From NCBI GenBank assembly GCA_039583875.1, contig CM077152.1:18835059-18899058 (forward strand): a stretch of 64,000 nucleotides of DNA. The letters are read 5' to 3'. The notes under the pieces are model-generated. The model ran no database searches and was not told the DNA's origin. It saw nothing but the letters and a program-made list of their open reading frames with translations. Within the stretch, counting starts at the first letter, position 1; each line of letters starts with the position of its first letter. The position numbers and the translations under genes are program-made. Positions 1 through 10,501 of the stretch are shown here, in pieces. The stretch comes from Platanthera guangdongensis (Eukaryota > Streptophyta > Magnoliopsida > Asparagales > Orchidaceae).

Positions 1-98
1 ATATTAAAAGGGAGATTGCACAATCAGAGGGAAGGATTCTTGCTGAGATCCGTGTATTGAGCACCAAATTCTAAGAGAAATATGATTCTCTTATTTCC

Positions 99-1157
99 AT
101 GATTAACACGATGTCTCAAGTGCATGTTCCCAAAGCTGCTGCCCCCACGCCATCGTCACCTACCGATACATTAGTCCCGGCTACACAAACAAAATCAAAC
201 AAGGAAATAATTTGTGTTAGTGAATCCACCCCCGATTCGAAAAGCCACAAAAAAAATGTCAAGCTTCCAAAGCGACCGGAAATCCAAAGAAGAAATTGAT
301 TTCCCGGGGCGTATATTTTTGACTCCAGCAGCCAGAGAACTCATATACTCAACACTGAGTCCCTATGGCAAGAGGACCAAGAGGTATTTGGTGTTAGACG
401 GTAGCATATGATCATCTATTTAGATTGTGACTCATTTTTTCTCTATATATTTTGTAGCGATTGTTTATTTGAATGCGACAACACATCAATGAGTAGAGCG
501 GCTTTTGAGGATTTATTGCGCCAAGGTTGGCTAATGGATAACCACATAGATGCATATGCTATTGTGTTGAACATTCGACGGAGCAAATGCTCGGATGCAT
601 GGAATAAATTTTTATATGTGTTTCAAAATTATGCGGTAATTTTTATACATGTTATACTGCACTTATTTTACATTTACTATAATGTTTGCTTGTAGAGATG
701 TTATGTTAAGAAATTAAATTGATGCAGTACTTCAAGAGTTGCAGTGTCGGGTACGAGAGCTTACTAAACCATATTACTCCTACAAGTGTCCAAGCCGCGG
801 ATATCATTTTGATGCCAGTGCACTACCCAAGTCATTGGACATTGTTAACTTGCAATCTTAAAGAGGAGATGTGGTACTATTATGACTTCAAGCCCAAAAA
901 AATGCCTCAATCTACATTGCAATAAATGGTATGTTGTGTGCAATTATTTTTGTGTGTTGCTAATATTTTTACTAATGTTTTTTTTTTCACAGATTTCAAG
1001 CTTGCAGCAGGATACATGCAGCTCATTACCATCAGAGGTACATAATTGAGAGATTAAAAAGGTAGGGGAAGCACCAACGCAGGAAGGAGGAGACGATTGT
1101 GGTGTTTTTGTGTTAAAGTATATGAAGGCGATGACCAGCACAAATGCAATATTTTAA
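99..1157 (+). pseudogene. Ulp1/C48 SUMO-protease-like pseudogene
   Basis: Decayed gene for a Ulp1-type cysteine protease (peptidase family C48), a family often carried by plant MULE and CACTA transposons. Readable pieces: a block ending near 635 (SMSRAAFEDLLRQGW and LMDNHIDAYA), a second exon at 727-928, and a third starting at 993. The second contains the His region (HYPSHWTL) and the Asp region (YYYDF). The third contains the Gln-Cys signature QEGGDDCGVFVLKYM. Introns are visible at 636-726 (GCG|GTAATT to GATGCAG) and 929-992 (ATG|GTATGT to TTTCACAG). It is broken: TAA near the end of the second exon, TGA in the third where the family has Trp (VHN*EIKK), and frames that do not join upstream of 458. 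All four catalytic positions are recognisable, so the decay is recent. The 5' part may extend left of the window. It converges on the FAR1-like gene. Confidence 0.7.
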
Positions 1158-1394
1158 TCAACATTTAAAGGCTGACATAAGAACATGTCAAGATTCAAAG
1201 CCAAAATTGCAGTGGAAATGATTAAACTATTTTGCTCAATTAAGTAGGACACGGTTTACATGCGTTTCTTTTTTTCTCTGTCCTTTCCTGTTCTGTGCAG
1301 GATAACAATATTGTTTTATAAATCTTGGTACTGTGTCATCATATATACGTGCTGTGCCGATTCACAATTACATAGTAGCATAATGTATGTATAT

Positions 1395-4148
1395 TTACCG
1401 AAGAAGCACATTAGGGACACCACAAAAATTATAAGATTTGGACATAGACACCGCCTCAATTTCTTCTCTAAATAAAGGCTGGGAAACATTCTCAGTGGTT
1501 TTGTCGAAGTTGCCACTTCCAAGAAAGTCGAACTCCTTTGGTTCTTCAGCTCCTCGTTTAGTCGTAGATTTAGGGTCTTTTTTCTTCCCTACAAAATTTG
1601 CACCGTACGTTAAAGATTGTTGCAAACATATGGAAGGTAAATTTTCAAAACAATATAGAAATGCAAACTTACTTTGCTTCTTTGCTGGTCTTTCGAAAAA
1701 ACTTTTTAATCGAGCATTCAACACACCTTTGAGACGTACTTCTTTTAGATCCTTTAACGTGCTATTACTATGAAAATTTTCTTTGTTAAATCCTTTCTGA
1801 CCACACTGTTTGTTGTCTACAATATCTTCTGTGCTCCTCCGCAAATTGGTTAAGGCAGCCAAGACATGTTGCTGAGCCGGATGACATGTATCGACTATTT
1901 GGGCTAGGTCGTAAGTGATCCGTAAAAGATGATTTCTAAACACCAAGTTAGGTTGGACCTCTTTCAAGGAAGTGCTCTTCGAAAGGCATAATTCTTTTTT
2001 GGCAGCTAGTGTGAATCTCCCTAGTAGATAAGAAGAACTTATTTCTTTCACATTCTTGGCTTTGTATATACTTAAAATGTGTTTGCACAACATTCCTCTT
2101 GTTTCAAAACCCTTGCATGAGCACATAACATCTAATGTGTTAGGGTTAATTTTAACCACACATTTCTTGTCGACCGCGGTTGCATCACAATGTCTAGTGA
2201 CATATAAAATATGACCATCCTCGGATGTAACTGTTTCACTTATGCACACGCTAACAACTCCATCCATAAAAATATGTTCGAAAACGAAGAACATTTTTCT
2301 TGTGTACACTTTCACTACTTGCTTTAATAAAGGACAATTATTATATTTTAAAGTGATGCTTCTATGCTTGCACTTGAAATCTTCATATTGTTCGGATCTA
2401 CGCCATGAAGAAACCATCTTCTCTATCCCGGTATAACACTCAACAAGGGAACTTGTTGGTTTTGCGCACCCATGTAAAACATTGTTCGTAGATTCGCTTC
2501 TCTGAGTAGACAGAATGTCAAGGTCTAGAATATCTTTATTAAACGTAGTGGACCATTTATTTCTAATTTTATGCAAATCATAAAGCCATTTATTGTCCTT
2601 CAAATTGCCTCTTGAAATCATCTCACTCCAATGAAAATCAAACTCGGCATCATTGTCGCATTTGCTCATGCAATGATAGAATGAACCTCTAACACTCTTA
2701 TCGGTGTTGAATGTTGGAACCTTCGACGAAGCTTTCTTTGAAATATGCCACTGACAAAGGCGGTGTCGAGTACTACTGAAAACTCTCGCAATTGCAACGG
2801 TCATCGCCTGATCCTGATCTGTATAAATAATGTCCGGTTGTTTACCCCCTCCAAACCTCAAAAATGTATCAAAAACCCAACAGAATGACTCGATTGTTTC
2901 CTCTGCGACGAAGGCCCCGCCGATAAAGACATTTTGCTAGTGATGGTTTATCCCAATAAAAGGAGCACAAGTAAGACTATATTTATTCAACCGATACGTG
3001 GTGTCAAATATAATAACATCACCAAATGAATCATAATCAATTTTGTTATGACCATCCATCCAGCAACAACTAGTCAAACGTCCTAACTCGTCCGTTTGGA
3101 CATCGTCGAGAACATGATATCTTCCCTTTGCCTTTCCTTAAATATTTTCAGCAAACTCGTGACATCACCGCTTTCTATAAGTGCTCTCCGTTCCCGTTGA
3201 ACATAATTGTAAGCATCTATTTTACAAAAACCTACATTTTTGTTTCCCCTCACCTCATCAGACATGAAGTTGTATGCTTGAATTATTTTGATCCCAACAC
3301 CGGTCATGCTCTTGAGAAGACTTCCCTGAACTTCAGATATATCCCGATGAGATCTCAACAAATGAGTGTCATTCTCTTGAGCGAGGGGGTGATTGTGCTT
3401 CTCTACGAATTTCACCACCTCCCAATTCCTGCCCTCTTTATCAGCAACAAAATGCAAGCAAGCCAAGCACCCTGTACGAGTATCAAGTTTGCGGAATTTG
3501 TTTTGGACATCCTTCTCGTCATTCACTCGTTTATAACCTGCTTTTGTGCATACAAACTGTCTGCCCTTAACAATCCGAGTATGTGTCCAGTGTACAATAT
3601 GTTCTTTGCGTACACTAAATCCAATTTTTCAGGCGTACTCCATGTACATATTGTAGGCTTCCGCATCAGAATGCACGATCGGGAAGACAACAACGTCAAT
3701 CTCCTCCTGTGAAAAAAAAAACAGATGTGTCCAGTGACCGTTACACCTTAAAACTATGCAACATAACAATTCACATGAAATCCGGTCAGAGAAATAACAA
3801 TTCACATGAAATCCGACCGGAGAAATAACAATTCACATGAAATCCGACCGGAGAAATAACAATTCACATGAAATCCGACCGGAGAAATAACAATTCACAT
3901 GAAATCCGACCGGAGAAATAACAATCCACATGAAATCCGACCGGAGAAACATCCACTTTGTTTACAGATTAATAAATTCCGGCCGGATGAATCCCAACAA
4001 AAAAAAAACAATACAATAAGGATTGAAAAATTAAACTAGGAGACCTACAGCCGAATCACAAATACAGCAATAAAAAACAGACAATGAAAAGTTTTTTCTT
4101 TATTACCTTAACTGGAATGTTGTTCAAAGTTTCTCCAGCTTCCTCCAT
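1395..4148 (-). pseudogene. FAR1/FHY3-related MULE transposase pseudogene
   Basis: FAR1-related proteins derive from Mutator-like transposases and bind DNA. Exon 1 is 4148-4107 (MEEAGETLNNIPVK, donor GTAATA). Exon 2 starts at 3706 after TTTTCACAG, in phase, with the FAR1 DNA-binding region (AYNMYMEYA, GFSVRKEH, CLACLHFVADKEGR, VEKHNHPL). The MULE transposase domain follows (VIIFDTTYRLNKY, IIYTDQDQAM, HRLCQWHISKKA). A SWIM zinc finger comes next (CSCKGFETRGMLCKH). A probable small intron at about 1574-1664 near the C-terminus is spliced GTAAGT to TTGTAG. Lesions: TGA after YMEYA in the FAR1 domain, a frameshift near 3100-3140 just before VLDDVQTDELGRL, and TAG at about 2937 where the family has Tyr (HH*QNVFIG). 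Whether this was a mobile MULE or a domesticated gene cannot be told; no MULE terminal repeats were found. Length and exon layout suit a FAR1-related gene. Confidence 0.85.
3763..3949. repeat. 31-bp tandem repeat in FAR1-like intron 1
   Basis: Six copies of a 31-bp unit built around AACAATTCACATGAAATCCG and ACCGGAGAAAT. The first copy is slightly diverged (GGTCAG in place of GACCGG); the fifth and sixth have single changes. The array lies wholly inside the intron between exon 1 (ends 4107) and exon 2 (starts 3706) of the FAR1-like pseudogene. Near-identity of the central copies suggests recent expansion. Confidence 0.9.
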
Positions 4149-5102
4149 GGTAGCGGGATTGTGTCAACTGTTCTGAGATAAAAGAGGACGAGGATGACGA
4201 GATCTCCAGACTCCAAGGATGACAGGAGTTACTCTGCAGTACTTGTGGAGGCAGATAACTGTTCCGCGCTAACTGGAACGTTGGCCGAATTATCCTCGCT
4301 GGGGAACATTGCGAGGATGGCCACCGGGCCTTTGGAGCTTCTCGGCGAAGGGAAATGTCTTCAGGCAAGCATCGCACAATGAAGAAGAAACCCACAGAAA
4401 ACCTAGCGTGGAAAAAGAAGCTTCGGCCAAAAAAATGGCTCCTGGCTGAAAGTTTGCGATGAAAATTTTTCAGGAAAGGAGGGAAGGAGGAGGGACCCAC
4501 GATTTTTATGCGCGGACCGTTTTCACTGTCCAAACGGCGGAACGAAACATTTTCCATGGCCTTCGCCTGCCGACCAAGCAAGGCCTATGGCCCGCGTTTA
4601 GTGGCGTGGACTCGGTCAAAGGTGTGCTGAGCTGGCGCTCCCGCACTAAGTTTTTGCTGAAAGGCCCGTCTCTTCTTCCGGTCCTCCACATTTTGACTTG
4701 TGATTCCTTCTTTTGCAAATTGCAATTTGCACGCACAGACCTTTTCTTTTCTTTTAAATTTTAATTTTATAACGATAATTACTCATAAGAAATACATGAA
4801 ATAATTTTTTATTATTCTTGTCAAAATTATGATTTCGCTTGTCAAAATTATAATGCTAATAACAATCATCTTTCATAATACTTAATTCTTTTTCAAAAAA
4901 AATCATAATAATTTGAAATATTAATTTTTTGGCAAAAACATGAATTCAGTTCTTAACTTTTAGAACCTTTAAGAAATCAGTCCCAAGCTTTCAATTTGAA
5001 GATTTTGATTCCAAAAAAATTATAATTTTAAGATTTCAGTCCCTGTCATTAGAGCTAACAGAAAGGCAAGCTGAAAGATCAAGGTACCTTCTCCCTCCCG
5101 CG
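4149..5102. other. 5' flank of FAR1-like gene, no gene seen
   Basis: Upstream and probable 5' UTR sequence of the minus-strand FAR1-like gene. The part nearest the gene (4149-4750) is of mixed composition; 4750-5050 is AT-rich with poly-A/T runs. Open frames here show no recognisable domain. I found no terminal inverted repeat that would close a MULE. Confidence 0.4.
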
Positions 5103-5511
5103 TAGGGGTGCAAACAAGTCGAGCTCGAGTCGAGCTTGACAAAATTTCCAAGCTCGAGAGCTTTTCATTTCGAGCTCGAGCTGGAGCTCGTGCTCAACGA
5201 GCTCATTTATCCCAGTTCGAGCTCGAGCTCCATGCCAACTTATCGAGCTCGAGTTTCGAGCTCGAGCTCGAGCTGGTAGTGAGCTTTTTAGCTCATGAGC
5301 TTTATTTTCTTATTTTTTAATATATATTTTTTTCATATATATATATATATATTAAAAAAATTAGAATAAAAAGCTCACAAGCCGGCTCGCGAGCTCATGA
5401 ACATTAATATTCGAGCTCAAGCTCGAGCTCCACAGGCTCGAGCTCGAGTCGAGCTTTTTTTGAGCCGGCTCATCGAGCTTTCGAGTCGGCTCAAATCAAC
5501 ATACACCCCTA
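5103..5511. mobile_element. hAT-type MITE rich in GAGCTC/CTCGAG words
   Basis: A 409-bp non-autonomous element with 8-bp inverted ends (TAGGGGTG at 5103 and CACCCCTA ending 5511). It is flanked by 8-bp sequences CTCCCGCG and CTCCTGCA, a hAT-length target duplication differing only at two sites that look like C-to-T/G-to-A decay of CpG. The interior is mostly overlapping GAGCTCGAG/TCGAGCTCG palindromes on both arms around an AT-rich centre (about 5305-5370), so the whole element can fold on itself. It has no coding capacity. Confidence 0.75.
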
Positions 5512-5909
5512 CTCCTGCATCCGCCATTAAATTAATTTTTATTTTATTTTATTTGGTAAACTCATAATGAAATTGAACCAAAAAAAATAATTGAGATAAA
5601 AGAGAATAGTAACTTAAGCAGCCAGCTGAGTGTTGGATATGCATTGAAGCCCTCTTCATTTTCTCTCATCTCGCTGCTTTTATAAATCTCTTCATTCAAG
5701 AATTGCTGGAGAGCTTCTCTTGCAGCCCGTAACATTCAAACTAAGCGGAACAAGAAAGATAAAAGATAAAGGAACTTGTTTCATCAGTATTTGCAGAACA
5801 ACAAGTAGTAAAAAGGGGAGAGAGGGAGGGAACACACTTCAACCAGAGGAGAAGGCCAACATTCATGGGATGCAAAAGCCAATCCCTGCAGAGGCTTGGT
5901 AGAGAGAAG
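5512..5909. other. unassigned sequence, no gene seen
   Basis: Sequence between the hAT MITE and the start of the Copia LTR. It holds only short open frames without recognisable domains. GAGAAG/AGAAG just before 5910 could be one half of the Copia target duplication, but the partner end is lost. Confidence 0.3.
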
Positions 5910-7294
5910 TGTTAAAATTGTTGAAGTGAGAGTAAAGTGGAGCGTGGACGGTTTGACTGGGCAGACCGCAGAGTCCGTCGTGATCTGACGGATAGTTTTT
6001 GGAATAGCGTTTTGGCGAGTTGCCGAACTTTCTTGGGGTCTCGCTCAACAAGCACCCTTGGTGAATCGGGCGGTTAGGGTTGTCTAACTGCGGCTGTGGC
6101 GGACTCATCTGAAGTTCGTTGAGTCCGACATGATTATTGTTGCGGACTCTTTTGGTGCTTGCCTAGTTCGACTGTCTTATGTGCTTGCGGTTTGGTTATG
6201 AGATCGTGGAGTTTGACACAGTTGCACGGACTGGTTCATCTGGAGACCACGTTGTCTAATAAGAGCCGTCCGCAATTGTGCGGACTGGTGTTGTTTTCAG
6301 CTCTGGTGCGGTCTTGTTCTCAGGTGGCGCGGTTGGTTGGAGACCGCGAAGTTTTCTCGTTGTGGACTTGGTCACAGGAGTGTGACAAGTCTGTTTGTTG
6401 TCCGCGGAGATCGTCGAGTACGCGGTCTGGTTGCTGAGTCCGCCGAATTGCGTGGATTGGATGTGGAATCCGGCAGTTTGTCTTAGCGTGAGATGGATCA
6501 GGACGCATGGTTAGAGTGTCCAAGTCCATGCGGACTGATGGTGTTATCCGCTCAGCTATGAGAACTGTCGGGTTGTCTGCATTGTCTTGCGGGTTGGTTA
6601 TGCGAATAGAGTGGTGTACAGACTTCTTTGCGGACAACTTTCTTCAGCGGCGGTTTGATCCTAGTATTCGCACTGTGCAGATACGTGATGTTAGCTGCAG
6701 GACTGTCGAGCGGTTATCCTATCGCTATGGGTGGTGACGACACTGCTCCTCACTCCTATAAATAAAAGTCCTCGGCTCGTCATACATAACGGTGAACATC
6801 TGTGAGGCTATCATCAGGCGGCTAGGCAACTAGTGAAAGCTTGGTGGGGAAGAATTCGCAGATTGCAGTCAGCAGATAACAACAGGGCGCGATCTCTATG
6901 ACTTGAAATCTCTTCCTCCGAGTTGCGGTTAGACAGAGCAGTTCGCCCAATCTATCAGCGGATTCTGTTCAAGTCCTTCAACATTTCAATAACAAGCAGT
7001 TCGTGCGGCCAGTTGCGGTTAGGTGACTTCAGCGGTCTCGGCGGACTCAGCTTGCGGGCTGGCGACTTGTGCGGTTACAATTTGCTGTCAGCGCGGTTAA
7101 CTTCTTGTTGCACTTTTTTGTTTACTTTGATTATATTGTGAATCATGTCTCGCAATGTATACCTCGCTCTGTAAAGATGTTTTTTAATTCCAATTGAAGA
7201 CTCTTGTACTGAAGTTGTTACTAATTTCTACTTGATTTTGGTTGTGGTTGAGTGTTCCTGCAACCTCTTGCGGCTTCCCCCATAAATATTTACA
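5910..7294 (+). mobile_element. 5' LTR of old Copia element
   Basis: Probable 5' LTR starting TGTTAAAATTG (5910) and ending ATATTTACA (7294), ends that are near inverted copies. A TATA box lies at 6757-6764. Its 3' half (about 6800-7005) is clearly duplicated at about 16975-17190 with many substitutions, which supports LTR identity and an old insertion. It is unusually rich in GCGG/GCGGAC words. The exact left end is inferred from the TG start and the inverted terminal match. Confidence 0.6.
6757..6764 (+). promoter_or_regulatory. TATA box in Copia LTR
   Basis: TATAAATA about 540 bp before the end of the LTR, the expected place for the U3 promoter of the Copia transcript. Confidence 0.5.
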
Positions 7295-7306
7295 TAGTAA
7301 CAGAAG
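7295..7306 (+). other. degenerate Copia primer-binding site
   Basis: TAGTAACAGAAG directly after the LTR resembles the usual initiator-Met tRNA primer site TGGTATCAGAGC with several substitutions. Its position is right, but the sequence match is weak. Confidence 0.4.
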
Positions 7307-9697
7307 GGTGTTAAGGAGTTAGCAATTCATCAGTCTTAGCAGTTTGCTATTCCTTCGTCAAGATCAAGTAAACCAGTTGGGTGCAATGGAAGCCGATTAT
7401 ACAAGAGGAATTGAAATTGAACTTTTAACGCAGACCAACTTTAAAAGGTGGAGGTCTTGCATGGAGAGTTACCTTTTTGGTGAGGATCCTCAGGAAGTTC
7501 TCGATGGTGACAACCGACAATAAGTAGTCATTGGTGGAAATGCTGAAGCGGTGAAAGCTTGGTGGCAAACAAATACAATGGCAACATTCGCCCTAAAGCG
7601 TGCAATTTTACCAGAGATGTTCGACCATATTGTTGAATGTCGGTCAGCGGTTGAAATCTGGATGACTTGTTAAACAAGAAGAACGTAGCTCAGATACAGT
7701 TCTTGAAAAAATGAGTTGGTGAAGGTCATTTAGGATGATATGTACATTTCTTCTTTCTTCTTGAAAGTGAAGAACATCTGCTCTGAGATTACCTCTTTGG
7801 ACCTGGAGAAGCTGATCTCAGAGTCGAAATTGAAGAGGCACATCATCTGCAGCTTGCAGAAGGAGTATGTTGCCTTTGTGACTTTTGTGCAAGGCTGGGT
7901 CAATCGGTCATCACTGCTTAAAGTAGAAAATCTGTTGACTTCATAGGAAAACTTGGCAAAACAGATGACTAGAGTTTCGATCTCAGGGGGAGATGATGAG
8001 GCTCTCTTCTCCAACAAGAGGAGGAAATGAGACAGGAAGAAAAAGTCATCTGTTAGCGATGGTTCATCTTCTTCATCACAGCAGGAAAGGAGCAATGATC
8101 CTAAGCATGATGACGAGAAGAAGCGGGGCAGACCTCGATGTAGGTGTAATAAGCTTGGTCACATCTGCATGGACTGCAGAGTACATCTTCAGCCAGGGTA
8201 TGTTGTAGGGAAGGAGGAGGCTGAGTCTAAAGCTGAGGAAGGAGAATGGGGGAGTGCCTTCATGACGGGCACTTGTGTTTGTGCACTTTCCTCCATCAAC
8301 TATCAGGAGGACTAGATCGTGGACTTGGGGTGTGGCCATCACCTTACCGGGGACAAGTCCAAATTCTCTTCTATACAGAATTACAAAGGTAACGATGTCA
8401 TTTTTACTGCCGATGATACTGTACATGCAGTAGAGAATGAGGGATTGATTTCATTATGCAGTGATCGGGGGCCATTCACTTTGAGGAGTGTGTATCACAT
8501 GCTGGGAATGAAGAAAAACCTCTTCTCGATGACCAATGTTGTTGACGTTGGGTATCATGTTATGTTTGGTCCAACAGAAGTGAAGTTTCTCAGTAATATG
8601 TTAGCTGTGAAAGCTGATATCAGTCATGTCGGAAGGAGAGTGAAAGACTTGTTCGTGTTGGCGACAAGCTCCTATGTTGATAAGATGAGGGCAAACTACA
8701 ATGTTGTTATTTGACATGAGAGACTTGAGCATAATGTGATGAATAAGCTGAAGGTTATGACGGTAAGAGGTCTAGTTCATAGCCTGCCTAGCCTGTCATT
8801 ATTTAGTGATGGTCACATTTGTACGGGATTTCAGTATGGTAAGGCACATCGCCTTCCATTTGACATATCACAGACTACGTGTAGAGCATCACTGGAATAC
8901 ATTCACGGTGATTTTATAAGTCCTACTGTCACACCCAGTCCCAGCGGTAGCAGATACATGCTAGTTCTTGTTGATGACTTTTCCAGATATACTTGGGTAT
9001 ACTTCGTGAAAGAGAAGTTAGAGGCTTTCGGGATGTTCGTTGAGGTTAAGGAGCTCGTGGAGGGCCGGCTCGGTCTACAGATAAAAAAGTTGAGAACTGA
9101 TAATGACGGAGAGTTCACTTCTCATGACTTATCTAACTTATGCAAAAAGTTTAGCATTCAGAGGGATCTTACTTATGCACACACTCCACAATAGAACAAA
9201 GTTGTAGAGCGAAAAATCCGTCATCTAACAAAAACCCGCAAGTGTTGATTTCACGCCAAAGGCATTCCTAGGTCCTTCTGGGCAGAGAGAATGACCTGTG
9301 CGACGTATGTCATCATTAGGATGCCCATTCCGAACAACATGAAATCTCATCATGAGTTAATGTTTAAAGAGAAATTCAGTATTGGACATCTTCATTGTAC
9401 AACCCCGTATTCGCGAATAGTGGGCCCCAGATGAGGCGTGCTTAGTTTTTAAGCTTTTTGAGTATTTTGAACTCTCGGTGACCAATTTTGGCTCTAGCTT
9501 GGAAACATACTAGTAGGGGGAGGAGAAATCGGCCTCCCCCCAGCGGCCCCGTAGTTGGAGTGTGAAAGCGGCAGGTTGGTAGGCTGAGCAGCACCCGCCC
9601 GGGCCATTTGGGTGTGGAGGCGGGATCAGCAGGCCCTCCCCCTTCCCATTTTTTCCCTCGGGCCGGCGGGACCGGCCCCGAGCCCGACGGGTAGGCC

Positions 9698-10060
9698 GGG
9701 CGAGACCGGCCCCAGGCCGGGTCTCGCCCAAGCCCCGCGGGCAGCCGGGCGAGACCGGCCCCAGGCCGGGTCTCGCCCAGCCCGGCGGGTAGGCTGGGCG
9801 AGACCGGCCCCAGGCCGGGTCTCGCCCAGACCCGCGGGCAGCCGGGCGAGACCGGCCCCAGGCCGGGTCTCGCCCAGCCCGGCGGGTAGGCCGGGTCTCG
9901 CCCAGCCCCACGGGCAGCCGGGCGAGACCGGCCCCAGGCCAGGTCTCGCCCAGCCCGACGGGTAGGCCGGGCGAGACCGGCCCCAGGCCGGGTCTCGCCC
10001 CGCCCGACGGGTAGGCCGGGCGAGACCGGCCCCCAGGCCGGGTCTCGCCCCGTCCCGCAG
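9698..10060 (+). repeat. 49-bp GC-rich hairpin tandem array (5' LTR)
   Basis: Seven full copies and one half copy of a unit beginning GGGCGAGACC, then GGCCCCAGGCC, then GGGTCTCGCCC, followed by a spacer. Two spacer types alternate in the first copies (one ends GCGGGCAGCC, the other GCGGGTAGGC). Each unit is a near-perfect inverted repeat (GGGCGAGACC pairs with GGTCTCGCCC, and GGCC with GGCC around CCA), so transcript or single-stranded DNA could form a row of strong hairpins upstream of the TATA box. Confidence 0.9.
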
Positions 10061-10193
10061 GGTGGGTCCCCTTTTAGCTTTGGGTGACGCGTTTTTCCTT
10101 CTCTACCCCCCGGCGTGGCGGTTTCCTATTGGCCCGAGGCCTTTTGGCCGTGGGGGTATTTTGGTCATTTGTGGCCCATGGGATTTGGAAAAC

Positions 10194-10201
10194 TATAAAT
10201 A
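10194..10201 (+). promoter_or_regulatory. TATA box, 5' LTR of gag-protease element
   Basis: TATAAATA about 300 bp before the LTR end, identical in the 3' LTR at 15856-15863. It is followed at about 30-40 bp by GGAGAGGATCC and a pyrimidine-rich leader, consistent with a transcription start near 10230. Confidence 0.65.
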
Positions 10202-10501
10202 GACCCCCTTGGGTGCCTTGGAGAGGATCCTTTTCTTAGCTTCCTCCTCCCTTAGCTTCTTCTTGGTAGAGTGGAGAGAGCTCTCCAAGGCGCCTAGCCT
10301 AGCCCTTTGGTGAGGGAGGGGAAGAGCTCAGGTAGCCTTCCGGGTGTGAGGTGGGAACTCCGCGCTAGAGCCGAGTGTCTGTTCATAGTCTCCTAAGTCT
10401 CCGGTCCGTGACGTTCTCTCGAGTGTAGTAGGTGTGAGGTCACCCCTTTCAGGGACCCCGAACTCCACAGAGGTCAATTTTGGCTTCAACACTTTGGTGC
10501 G

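Larger units (their letters stand above)
9396..10491 (+). repeat. 5' LTR of gag-protease element
   Basis: A 1096-bp LTR with TG...CA ends. It contains a GC-rich hairpin array (9698-10060), a TATA box (10194-10201) and a pyrimidine-rich leader. It is 79 bp longer than the 3' LTR, mostly because of about one and a half extra copies of the 49-bp hairpin unit. Confidence 0.92.
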
